Assembly: GCA_031316255.1 (NCBI GenBank)
Contig: JALDQW010000001.1
Location: forward strand, 1,893,485 to 1,957,484
Source: Nitrosomonas sp.
GTDB lineage: Bacteria > Pseudomonadota > Gammaproteobacteria > Burkholderiales > Nitrosomonadaceae
Reading direction: 5' to 3'
DNA length: 64,000 nt
In this document: positions 1 to 7,001 of the stretch, one piece after another
How positions within the stretch are numbered: the first letter of the stretch is position 1
Layout: each line of letters opens with the position of its first letter
Position numbers and translations under genes: made by a program
The notes under the pieces: generated by a model
Told to the model about the DNA's origin: nothing
What the model saw: only the letters and a program-made list of their open reading frames with translations
Database searches by the model: none

Positions 1-1
1 A

Positions 2-334
2 GACGACACCATCCATTTTGTCTGGCATTACATGAATGAGCGCCATCAAGGAACAGGTTTGCAAACAAGCCTGAAAAAGACGATTGAATCGAAAGGGCTG
101 GCGATTGTGATTACTTCAGTGATCGTGGCCGCGGGCTTTTCAATTATGATGTTGTCTCAATTTATACCAACCGTCAATTTTGGTGTGTTCACAACGGCCG
201 CAGTCCTGCTTGCCATGCTTGCGGATATTTTATTGCTGCCGGCGATATTAATACTATTCAGCGCGCATCTAAAAATTCGGCATTTTAAACAAGACAAGGC
301 GGGAACAAAAAACATTGACGCGGCATATAATTGA
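2..334 (+). CDS. RND/MMPL-family exporter, C-terminal part
   Basis: Only the last ~110 codons are in the window; the frame is open from the left edge. It starts with DDTIHFVWHY, resembling the conserved segment before the last transmembrane bundle of MMPL/RND exporters, and then shows three hydrophobic helices (roughly residues 40-60, 65-75 and 80-95) ending in a short basic tail. Family proteins use the proton motive force to move lipids or other hydrophobic substrates across the inner membrane. The two following genes (LolA-like protein and beta-barrel) fit a cell-envelope export set. The last ~22 codons (from about 263) lie inside a copy of a short repeat also found at 1266-1456 and 14259-14399, so the native C-terminus was probably replaced. 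Family assignment is firm; substrate unknown. Confidence 0.8.
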   Translation, partial: DDTIHFVWHYMNERHQGTGLQTSLKKTIESKGLAIVITSVIVAAGFSIMMLSQFIPTVNFGVFTTAAVLLAMLADILLLPAILILFSAHLKIRHFKQDKAGTKNIDAAYN

Positions 335-395
335 AATGCAAGGAATATTTTTTGTACGCAACAAGCTGTTGTGACGAGGTATGGATATTTGATGT
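263..395. repeat. MITE family A, copy 1 (degraded)
   Basis: This ~133-bp stretch aligns along its whole length with the copies at 1266-1456 and 14259-14399: shared blocks include CTAAAAATTC, AAACAAGAC, ATTGACGC and ATTTTTTGTA. Both ends are decayed compared with the inverted termini of the third copy. It overlaps the 3' end of the RND exporter gene and supplies its last codons and stop. Confidence 0.7.
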
Positions 396-439
396 ACTTT
401 AACGGAAGATGCTCGGAATTGATAATCAGGAGTAGACGA

Positions 440-1264
440 ATGAACAAGTATAGCTATCAAATTGCCTTGATCCTGGTTTGCTTGATGATTGCAAGCGAGG
501 AATTGGCAGCAAAACAATTATCCGCAGGCGAGATTGTGCACCGCGCGAACCAGGTTTCCTATTATGCGGGTCAGGATGGGCGCGCGAAAGCGGATATGAC
601 CATCACCGACGATAAAGGCCGGAAGCGACACCGCCAGATGATATTGCTGCGCAGGGATATTGCCGAAACGGATGAACTGGAAAACAACGCCTACCTCAGC
701 GAACAGCAACTGTATGTCTATTTTACCCACCCCACGGATGTCAACAAAACAGGCTTTCTGGTGTGGAAAAATGTTACCGCGAATGATGAGCGCTGGTTGT
801 ATTTGCCGTCGCTGGACTTGGTCAGACGCATAGCGGCCAGCGACAAACGCACCAGTTTTGTCGGTTCCGACTTTTTCTATGAGGATATATCCGGGCGCAA
901 TATCAATGACGATCATCACGAACTGATCGATACGACGAACAACTATTACGTCATCAGGAATACGCCGCACGATCCGGCTTCAGTCGAATTCCAGTTCTAC
1001 ACGATGTACATTCATAAAGAGACATTTATACCGGTACAGGTTGAATACTACGATCAAAAAAATGAATTATATCGTCTGGGAAAAACGCTTAAAGTAGAAA
1101 CCATACAGGGTTACCCGACCATAACGAAAGCCAGTATGGAAAATCTGAAATCGGGCAGCTCAACAATTATGGAATACAGCGATATTCAATACAATATTGA
1201 CCTGACAAATGAAATATTTTCCGAACGCTATTTACGCAATCCGCCACAAAAATTTCTGTACTGA
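440..1264 (+). CDS. LolA-like outer membrane lipoprotein-sorting family protein
   Basis: A 274-residue secreted protein. The start at 440 is chosen because AGGAG lies at 428-432 and a signal peptide (MNKYSYQIALILVCLMIASEELAA) follows directly; an upstream in-frame start would put 23 extra residues before it. The mature part has the layout of the LolA-like family usually encoded next to MMPL/RND exporters: an early RADMTITDDKG-type strand, the segment ERWLYLPSLDLVRRI, then GSDFFYEDISGR, and a C-terminal EYSDIQYN strand. These proteins are thought to bind lipid or lipoprotein in the periplasm. It follows the RND gene and precedes a beta-barrel gene, so the three probably form one envelope transport unit. 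Substrate not deducible. Confidence 0.8.
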   Translation: MNKYSYQIALILVCLMIASEELAAKQLSAGEIVHRANQVSYYAGQDGRAKADMTITDDKGRKRHRQMILLRRDIAETDELENNAYLSEQQLYVYFTHPTDVNKTGFLVWKNVTANDERWLYLPSLDLVRRIAASDKRTSFVGSDFFYEDISGRNINDDHHELIDTTNNYYVIRNTPHDPASVEFQFYTMYIHKETFIPVQVEYYDQKNELYRLGKTLKVETIQGYPTITKASMENLKSGSSTIMEYSDIQYNIDLTNEIFSERYLRNPPQKFLY

Positions 1265-1265
1265 T

Positions 1266-1456
1266 GGGCGCCTTTAAAAATTCAGAGTTTTAAACAAGAC
1301 GAGGCCAGTTCTTGTTGATGGCAAAAAATATTGACGCAGCATATGATTGATATGTAAGGAGATATTTTTTGTGAACAACAAAGTATTGTGATGGAACGAT
1401 GTAAGCAGGCAATCCGCGATGCGGATGCTCGCAAATATGGATTTTTAGAGATGCCC
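1266..1456. repeat. MITE family A, copy 2
   Basis: About 191 bp, bounded by GGGCGCCTTTAAAAATTC on the left and ATTTTTAGAGATGCCC on the right, which are inverted copies of each other with a few mismatches. The internal part matches copies 1 and 3 (AAACAAGACGAGGC, TTGACGCAGCATATGATTGA, ATATGTAAGGA) but carries extra sequence, including a small palindrome with GCAATCCGCGATGCGGATGC. It sits directly between the LolA-like and beta-barrel genes and ends 3 bp before the ATG at 1459, so it may supply the leader of the latter gene. Confidence 0.75.
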
Positions 1457-1458
1457 TA

Positions 1459-2913
1459 ATGAAATTTTTATGCCGCCTGATCTGCTTATGCGCGTTCATC
1501 AGTTTGCCGGCGTTGGCGCAAGAGCCGGGATTGCCGGCGGGTCTGACGTCAGGCGATGAACCCGGATTGCCCGCCGGGCTGGATTTAAACCATTCGACTA
1601 TCCAGCCCGCAGCCCCGCCAACCTTGCCGTTCGGTTTGTCGGATCTTGGCGAATCGACAGTATCCGGAAGTGAAATTGGTCGGAATGACAATCGCTTGCT
1701 CAGGTCTGTCCAAAGAAAATTGCCTTTTAATTTGTCGGGCTTCTGGGAGGCGCGTGGCGGGTTTCGCGTAACCGGTGACCCAAACGAAAAACAACAGTCG
1801 ATTACAGAAACACGGTTGCAGTTGCAGGTGCAGAAGTCCTTGCGCAACATTGCATTCAATCTGACAACCGATCTGCTGTATGACAATGTTGCCGATAATC
1901 TGCCCGTTCAACTGAATTCCGGCCGCGGTTTTGTCGATCTGCGCGAAGCGAATTTAACATTCTCTCCGCTTGATTTTGTCGATATCAAAGCGGGCAGGCA
2001 AATACTGACCTGGGGGACGGGCGATCTGGTTTTTATTAACGATCTGTTTCCGAAGGATTTTAATTCATTCTTTATAGGCCGCGACGAGGTCTATATCAAA
2101 GCACCGTCGGATGCGGCGAAATTCTCACTGTTTAGTCAGTGGGCGAATCTGGACATTGTATATACCCCGCAATTCGATGCCGACCGTTTTATTGACGGCA
2201 GACGCATATCTTTCTTTTCGCCGATAACGGGCGATCTTGCAGGCCGTAACGCCATACTCCGGCCCGACAAGCCCGACAAGGGTGAAGTCGCGTTGCGTTT
2301 ATACCGTAACCTGGGGTCGTTCGAAACGGCGCTGTATTTTTATGAAGGCTACTGGAAAAGCCCCGGCGGGATCGATCCGGTCAGCGGCACGGTGCTTTTT
2401 CCCAAGCTGCGCGTAGTGGGTGGAAGTATTCGCGGCCCCGTTGGCCGGGGTATCGGGAATATCGAAACGGGTTATTACAATTCGCGCGATGATGGTAACG
2501 GAAATAATCCGTTTGTGAATAACAGCGAATTTCGCGCCCTGGCGGGTTACGAACAGGAAGTGGCAAAAGATTTCACCGTCGGCGCGCAGTATTACCTTGA
2601 GCACCTGTTCGATTATTCGAATTATTTAAATACACTGCCCGCTATTTTTCCACAGCGCGACCGGGATCGCCACGTGCTGACCACCCGGCTGACGCTGTTA
2701 ACGCATAACCAGAATGTCACCTGGTCAATATTCAGCTACTTTTCCCCGTCGGATATGGATTTTTATCTCAGGCCAAGAATTAACTACAGAATAAACGATT
2801 ATTGGGCAACCGAGTTGGGCGGAAATATTTTTGGCGGCAGAAAAGACCATACGCTGTTCAGTCAGTTTCAGAATAACAGCAATGTGTATTTGTCGGTCAG
2901 ATTTGGGTTTTAG
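1459..2913 (+). CDS. outer membrane beta-barrel protein of RND/LolA-like export set
   Basis: A 484-residue protein with a signal peptide (residues 1-20, ending PALA), a low-complexity linker holding EPGLPAGL twice (about residues 22-41), and a long region of alternating amphipathic strands (residues 95-484) ending in VRFGF; a C-terminal phenylalanine is the usual BAM recognition signal of outer-membrane barrels. Segments such as AGRQILTWGTGDLVFINDLF resemble the DUF1302/porin-like proteins found beside MMPL exporters. Function inferred: outer membrane channel or acceptor working with the exporter and periplasmic protein encoded upstream. The ATG is preceded by a repeat end and lacks a strong ribosome site, so the start is chosen on the signal peptide. 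Confidence 0.7.
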   Translation: MKFLCRLICLCAFISLPALAQEPGLPAGLTSGDEPGLPAGLDLNHSTIQPAAPPTLPFGLSDLGESTVSGSEIGRNDNRLLRSVQRKLPFNLSGFWEARGGFRVTGDPNEKQQSITETRLQLQVQKSLRNIAFNLTTDLLYDNVADNLPVQLNSGRGFVDLREANLTFSPLDFVDIKAGRQILTWGTGDLVFINDLFPKDFNSFFIGRDEVYIKAPSDAAKFSLFSQWANLDIVYTPQFDADRFIDGRRISFFSPITGDLAGRNAILRPDKPDKGEVALRLYRNLGSFETALYFYEGYWKSPGGIDPVSGTVLFPKLRVVGGSIRGPVGRGIGNIETGYYNSRDDGNGNNPFVNNSEFRALAGYEQEVAKDFTVGAQYYLEHLFDYSNYLNTLPAIFPQRDRDRHVLTTRLTLLTHNQNVTWSIFSYFSPSDMDFYLRPRINYRINDYWATELGGNIFGGRKDHTLFSQFQNNSNVYLSVRFGF

Positions 2914-2977
2914 GGGCTGTTCACAATGAGTGAATTATTTCTGTTGTCCCTGAAATGATGTCAGGCAAGCCGGATAG

Positions 2978-3045
2978 GGTGGACAAGTAACGCGTCGTCC
3001 ACCGTTGCATAGGAAACAACCGGTGGATGACGCTTCGCTGATTCA
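2978..3045. repeat. REP-like palindromic repeat
   Basis: GGTGGAC (2978-2984) pairs with GTCCACC (2997-3003), and a further block reads CCGGTGGATGACGCTTCGC. A close relative is at about 5078-5140 (CGTCCACCGT...ACCGGTGGAT). It lies immediately beside the left end of the IS1111-type element. The rest of the gap 2914-3050 holds nothing else recognisable. Confidence 0.6.
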
Positions 3046-3062
3046 TATATGGACTCCTCCCG

Positions 3063-3343
3063 TTTTGCAAGCAAAACTCATGATGACTTTAAGGTACAAC
3101 TGCTTCCGTATATCCGGCTTCTCGTTGGATAGCTTCTCTATCCGAGCCATGATGGATTTCGCGCGTAAGGTTCAAATCGCCCTAGCGGCTTTGCTGTGTA
3201 TGTATCTGAGTAGGGAGCTTGTGGATAAGACTGAATGAACTTACGCCGGTCTGACCTGTTTGCCATCAATTTATTTTGCTACGCAATTACAAGTGGCTTT
3301 TCCTCTTTACTAAACAAAATTTACTGTCATCACACTGAAAACG
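3063..3343 (-). ncRNA. candidate bridge/seekRNA region of the IS1111-type element
   Basis: This 281-bp region lies between the transposase stop and the IS end. IS110-family transposases work with an element-encoded guide RNA that pairs with target and donor DNA, and in the IS1111 group the non-coding RNA segment lies downstream of the transposase gene. No good protein reading is seen here (two short frames at 3005-3238 and 3235-3474 cross the element's end or the transposase gene). The RNA is inferred from position only; its ends and loops were not determined. Confidence 0.45.
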
Positions 3344-4333
3344 CTACGCCGCCTTCCGGTAAGGTTCGCCACGACTCAATATCGACCATGCGATACGTGC
3401 GTTCTTGTTGCGCCGTTCAGCCAGACTCTTTGCCCAGCGGCTGCGGACATCTTCTTTATTCTTGGCGGCATTGAGTGCAGCACGGGCACCGTGAACCAGC
3501 AGCATGCGTATATATTTATCACCCCGTTTGCTGATTCTACCGAGCCTGTTCTTGCCGCCGCTGGAATGTTGCCGCGGGGTCAAACCGAACCATGCAGCCA
3601 TGTCTCGTCCACTATTAAATTGAGTGCCGTTGCCCACTGCAGCAACCAACGCACTGGCAGTAACCGGCCCAATCCCTTCTACTTCAAGCAACCGCTTGAT
3701 CTGCTCATCCTCACGGGCTGCCTGGACAATCCTGGTGTCATAGGCTGCAATGCGATCATCCAGTGCGCGTAACTCTTCACTCAAACCTGCCAGCAATACA
3801 CGAAAATTCCCCGGCAATCCATTCTCACCGTCTTCCAGTAACTCAGGCAATGCCTTTCGCAATCGACCAATCGATGTGGCGACCACAATACCAAATTCGC
3901 CCAGTAAGCCCCGTATTTCATTCGTTAACGCTGTGCGCGATTTAATCAGCCGGGCGCGAATTCGGTGTCCCGCTTGAACAACCTGCTGTTCGACCGTTTT
4001 GACCGCAACAAAGCGCATGTTCGGTCGGCCAACGGCTTCACAAATCGCTTCCGCATCATTGGCATCGTTCTTGCCGCTCTTCACGTAAGGTTTTACAAAC
4101 TGCGGCGCCATCAATCGAATTTCATGACCTAACTTGCTCAGTTCGCGTGCCCAGTAATGCGCACTCCCACATGCTTCCATTCCAATTAAACAAGGTGGTA
4201 ATTTGCTGAAATAACCCAGCATCTGTGAACGGCGCAACTGTTTGCGAACCTGTACTTTACCCGCTCCGTCTACACCATGAATTTGGAATACCTGTTTTGC
4301 CAAATCAACTCCGGTACGTGCTATAGTCATCAT
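3344..4333 (-). CDS. IS110-family transposase
   Basis: A 329-residue, apparently full-length transposase. The N-terminal RuvC-like DEDD domain is visible: GVDLAKQVFQIHGVD (residues 8-22), CLIGMEACGSAHYWA (about 48-62) and KSGKNDANDAEAI (about 85-97). The C-terminal Tnp20 half has LLEVEGIGPVTASALVAAVG and the FGLTPRQHSSGGK block with the conserved serine of this family. It has no frame break, so it may be active. ATG at 4333 is preceded on the minus strand by GGGAGGAGATG, a good ribosome site, overlapped by a second ATG one codon on. Confidence 0.93.
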   Translation of the reverse strand: MMTIARTGVDLAKQVFQIHGVDGAGKVQVRKQLRRSQMLGYFSKLPPCLIGMEACGSAHYWARELSKLGHEIRLMAPQFVKPYVKSGKNDANDAEAICEAVGRPNMRFVAVKTVEQQVVQAGHRIRARLIKSRTALTNEIRGLLGEFGIVVATSIGRLRKALPELLEDGENGLPGNFRVLLAGLSEELRALDDRIAAYDTRIVQAAREDEQIKRLLEVEGIGPVTASALVAAVGNGTQFNSGRDMAAWFGLTPRQHSSGGKNRLGRISKRGDKYIRMLLVHGARAALNAAKNKEDVRSRWAKSLAERRNKNARIAWSILSRGEPYRKAA

Positions 4334-4502
4334 CTCCTCCCGCTTCTTGATTGCTAAAATCTTTAGTGTGGCACATTACGATGCCGTCGAGTGGGAGGAG
4401 TCCATTCCATTGCCCTACAAATTCCGGGCCTGACTTCGGCTCAACTTCCCAACTGATCCAGAAGGGTGCGTTGGACGCATCAGGCAGTTTGCCTTGCCAA
4501 AA

Positions 4503-4793
4503 TTATCTTGTTTGCCAGTTTTCCGGATGGCGGCTTGCATGCATGACAGCAACAATAATTGATATCTTTTCAATACGATAAAAAATACCAAATGGAAAAC
4601 GGCGGATGATCGCGTGGTGGGTTTTTCTGTGCACAATGGGAAACATACACGGACTGGTGGAAATGCGGGTGCACATTGCCAGGATTTCGTCCAGAAACTG
4701 TCCGCCAAGACCCGAGTTTTGTTTTTCATACCATGTGGCAGTCGATTTGATATCTTTCTCCGCTTCGGTGCAAAAATAGATTTTTAATTTCAC
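4503..4793 (-). CDS. RelE/ParE-type toxin
   Basis: 96 residues with the RelE/ParE plan: an early KIYFCTEAEKDIKSTATWYEKQ helix pair, FPIVHRKTHHAIIRRFPFGIFYRI in the central sheet, and a last strand with AVMHASRHPENWQTR, the HxxRxPxxW ending common in ParE/RelE toxins. Toxins of this kind cleave mRNA at the ribosome or poison gyrase; the sequence does not decide which. The start codon follows the stop of the antitoxin gene by 2 bp, antitoxin first, the usual order. Length is normal and no damage is seen. Confidence 0.85.
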   Translation of the reverse strand: MKLKIYFCTEAEKDIKSTATWYEKQNSGLGGQFLDEILAMCTRISTSPCMFPIVHRKTHHAIIRRFPFGIFYRIEKISIIVAVMHASRHPENWQTR

Positions 4794-4795
4794 AA

Positions 4796-5008
4796 TTACT
4801 TTCTGATTTCAGCGATCAGTTCGGTAGCTTCCCGGTCTTTTGTCCGGTCTGTTTCGTAGGTGTCCAGCCGCTGTTCAAGCATTTTTCTCTGAGCGGCCGT
4901 CAGTGGTAAAACGGATTGGTCGGCCGCGATACTGTCCCAGATATCCTCGACCAGTTTTATGCGTTCGTTGATTGAGAGTTCCTGGATGTTTGCGGGTAAG
5001 GTTTGCAT
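4796..5008 (-). CDS. antitoxin of addiction module (TIGR02574-like)
   Basis: 70 residues if started at the ATG at 5008, giving MQTLPANIQELSINERIKLV, typical for the short all-helical antitoxins of the TIGR02574 family (LSxxERLxLxxxIWDSI). The residues LVEDIWDSIAADQ and LDTYETD are the diagnostic parts. Longer in-frame readings reach 5098 but run through a repeat and look artefactual. It neutralises the toxin encoded 2 bp downstream and probably represses the operon together with it. Confidence 0.8.
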   Translation of the reverse strand: MQTLPANIQELSINERIKLVEDIWDSIAADQSVLPLTAAQRKMLEQRLDTYETDRTKDREATELIAEIRK

Positions 5009-5139
5009 ATTAACGCCCTGTTTTTGCATGTTTGCAGCATAACAGTTTCGGGGCAGGACGGGTAAGCTTTTGCCGTCCACCGTAACACAGGAAAACAATC
5101 AACCGGTGGATAGTGTTTCACCGACCCATCCAGGGAGAA

Positions 5140-5304
5140 TCGAGTCTGAATACGGCGCAATTTGTTGATACCGGCAATTATATCCTTCTCTATCACTCCA
5201 GAGTTCTCTGGCAAAGTACCGGTAATTTATCATGCCAGAGTGGATGCTTTTCAACGCTGATTTGCCCAAAATCTTGGTAAGTTTTACATGACGATTGACA
5301 TTGT
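5140..5304 (-). pseudogene. relic of IS21-family left end and istA start
   Basis: On the minus strand, 5304 down to 5230 matches the left end of the intact IS21 element at 27018-27090 (TGTCAATCG.CATGTAAAAC, AAATC.GCGTTGAAAAG). It continues into the first codons of its istA gene, reading MPENSGVIEKDIIAGI against [16 protein letters not shown]. The reading then loses all similarity, so only the end of an old copy is left. Confidence 0.75.
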
Positions 5305-5374
5305 AGACTGATAACTTTCAGATTATCGCTTGCAATTGTGTACCGAAATAAATTATAGTGCAGCGAGTATAGTT

Positions 5375-5408
5375 AAAATAAGGCTGGCAATTTTGCCAGC
5401 CTTATTTT
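5375..5408. terminator. bidirectional rho-independent terminator
   Basis: AAAATAAGGCTGGCAA and its exact reverse complement are separated by two bases, giving a 16-bp stem with A/T-rich outer arms that act as U-tracts in both directions. On the minus strand it stands at the end of the exporter-tail relic and would have terminated that operon. Confidence 0.75.
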
Positions 5409-5455
5409 TACACGATTGGACTAATATCAATTTTCCTTGCTGTAACTTTAAATTC
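5392..5455 (-). pseudogene. 3' tail of a second peptidase/ABC exporter gene
   Basis: Read on the minus strand the frame gives LKLQQGKLILVQSCKNKA, matching LRLHQGKLISAQSCKKQA, the C-terminus of the intact exporter (7178-9328); DNA identity is high over ~60 bp. Nothing of the rest of the gene remains, and the IS701 element now lies between the two copies. It suggests an earlier tandem duplication of the exporter/peptide locus. Confidence 0.65.
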
Positions 5456-5519
5456 TAGGGACACAACTCTTAACCGTTACCATAATTAATAATATGTCCC
5501 TAGAATTCGTGGGCATTAG

Positions 5520-6995
5520 TTCTACTTTGTCAGATTACCCAAAAGCCACTTTTCGCCTAGCAAAAGACTTTTTAGCGCTGAGCCGTCGCCGGTGCCGCTT
5601 ATGAATAACATCTGCCAGATCCTCGGTGGTAAGTTGTCTTTTTGGCAGCATGTGCGCTAATGCGGTCACCAGGTCATTGAAGGATAACATCGGCCATTGC
5701 TTGCGCCCAAGCATCTTTTGCTTGACCAAGAATAGCGTTGCCAGCATGACTAGCGCCATGTGATGATGCCATGCATCCCACCGGCGCACTTGATAATCAG
5801 CCATGCCACATTCGCTTTTTGCTTCATGAAAGCTGTGCTCAATGAAGAAACGCTGCGCCTGTACTTGCGCCAGTTGCTGTAACGGTGTTTCAAGTGACGC
5901 GTTGGATAAGCTATAATGCGATATTTCGCTAGCGCCAACCTCCCGCTTTGCCAGCAAGTGCCAGCGATGCGCTTGTTTCTCGCTGCCATCCCATACCCAT
6001 ACAAATGCATGAAGATATTCCGCTTCCAGCATACCTTTCTCGCCTTCGCGCAGTTTAATGCGCCGCCATACTGCATCCGGCTGCTCTGATACCCATTGAT
6101 CAACACGTATCGCCTCAGATTGTGCTTTCAGGCGTTTCGGTTGCCTGCCACGGCTATTCCAGGCAGGAATGCCCGGTTTTGGGTCTTCAAGATAAACCAT
6201 CTGCCGACAGTGAACATCAGCGACAAATGTGCAGCCAAGTTTATCAACACCACGCAAGAAAGCAGGATCCTTGCCATAGCCGCCATCAATGCCGACATAA
6301 CCAAAACGCACACCGCGTTGTTTGGCTGTTTCGATCATTGATAATGCAATCTCGCATTTGCTTTGATAATACTGGCATGCCTCAGGTATTGCTGCTTTCT
6401 TGCAACGATCCGAATCGCTCATCCAATGTTGTGGCAAATACAGGCGCGCATCAATCAAACTGGCCATGCTGTTTTGGCACAAACTGGCAAATACACCAAC
6501 CTGACAATTGTCTACCTTACCAAGACGGCCATTCCATTGTCGGGAAACACCTGCTGATGATTCGCCTTTCTTCGCAAAAGCGCTTTCATCGATAATCAAA
6601 ACAGCAGCAGAACCACCCAACAACGCATCCGTCTCAATCGCAATCTGCTCGCCAAATCCATTCCAGTCAATCGCGTCTGATGTCAGCATGTGTTGCATCG
6701 CCTGGTGGTCAACTTCATTGACTTCGCCCATGCGTAACATATTTGCTCGTTCAGATTGAAACAGTCCACGCAGGTAGCCATAGAATGTCGCTGACGCATC
6801 GCGCGTCGCCGATACAAAAAATGATGAAAATAACGATAAATGTGCGCTAAGCGCTTCTGGAAGCCCCTGAAGGGCAAATTGGAGTGACCGTTTAGTATTT
6901 TCACGACATGATCGTGATTAATAATTATTAAACAAAGTGTTATTATACATCAGTTTGATACACTTTTGGGGTCATTTGAATCTGACAAAGTAGAA
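5520..6995 (-). mobile_element. IS701-family insertion sequence
   Basis: The ends TTCTACTTTGTCAGATT (5520-5536) and AATCTGACAAAGTAGAA (6979-6995) are perfect 17-bp inverted repeats. TTAG flanks both sides (5516-5519 and 6996-6999), a 4-bp duplication agreeing with the YTAR target known for IS701. The element is ~1.48 kb with one transposase gene whose stop codon overlaps the left repeat. The insertion is recent enough to keep a perfect target duplication and lies 2 bp downstream of the stop codon of the secreted peptide gene. Confidence 0.88.
5535..6740 (-). CDS. IS701-family transposase
   Basis: 401 residues from the first ATG. DDE-type signature blocks of the family are present: VLIIDESAFAKKGESSAGV (first Asp), GKVDNCQVGVFAS, GYVGIDGGYGKDPAFL (second Asp), and RFFIEHSFHEAKSECGM (Glu). 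The family-like reading continues upstream in the same frame to about 6890 (GLPEALSAHLSLFSSFF, ATRDASATFYGYLRGLF), but that extension has no ATG, GTG or TTG before the stop at 6918. A GTG with a plausible start (MKILNGHSN) sits one frame away at 6904. So either a one-base frameshift lies near 6875-6900 or translation starts at an unusual codon; activity is uncertain. Confidence 0.88.
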   Translation of the reverse strand: MLRMGEVNEVDHQAMQHMLTSDAIDWNGFGEQIAIETDALLGGSAAVLIIDESAFAKKGESSAGVSRQWNGRLGKVDNCQVGVFASLCQNSMASLIDARLYLPQHWMSDSDRCKKAAIPEACQYYQSKCEIALSMIETAKQRGVRFGYVGIDGGYGKDPAFLRGVDKLGCTFVADVHCRQMVYLEDPKPGIPAWNSRGRQPKRLKAQSEAIRVDQWVSEQPDAVWRRIKLREGEKGMLEAEYLHAFVWVWDGSEKQAHRWHLLAKREVGASEISHYSLSNASLETPLQQLAQVQAQRFFIEHSFHEAKSECGMADYQVRRWDAWHHHMALVMLATLFLVKQKMLGRKQWPMLSFNDLVTALAHMLPKRQLTTEDLADVIHKRHRRRLSAKKSFARRKVAFG

Positions 6996-7001
6996 TTAGG
7001 C

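Larger units (their letters stand above)
3051..4402 (-). mobile_element. IS110-family (IS1111 group) insertion sequence
   Basis: Bounded by TGGACTCCTCCC (3051-3062) and its exact inverted copy GGGAGGAGTCCA (4391-4402); the IS1111 group of IS110, unlike most of the family, has such (sub)terminal inverted repeats. The element is about 1.35 kb with one transposase gene on the minus strand and a ~280-bp non-coding stretch behind it. No target duplication is visible, as expected for this family. Exact boundaries may differ by a few bases because the repeats are subterminal. Confidence 0.8.
5009..5519. other. gene-poor mobile scrap zone
   Basis: Upstream of the antitoxin this stretch carries, in order: a REP-like repeat (5078-5140), the left-end relic of an IS21 element (about 5140-5304), a perfect 16-bp hairpin (5375-5408), the tail of a second exporter gene copy (about 5392-5455), and an 11-bp inverted repeat TTCTAGGGACA/TGTCCCTAGAA (5452-5462 and 5495-5505) just before the IS701 element. 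No intact gene is seen. Confidence 0.6.

Noticed and set aside
3005-3474. Short plus-strand frames at the left IS1111 end
   Set aside because: They overlap the REP, the IS end and the transposase gene; the region fits a non-coding RNA better.
4957-5214. 85-codon minus-strand frame beginning MPENSGVIEK
   Set aside because: Its first codons are an istA relic and the rest is REP and antitoxin leader; not a gene.
6122-6595. 157-codon plus-strand frame inside the IS701 transposase
   Set aside because: Antisense to a clearly conserved DDE transposase reading.
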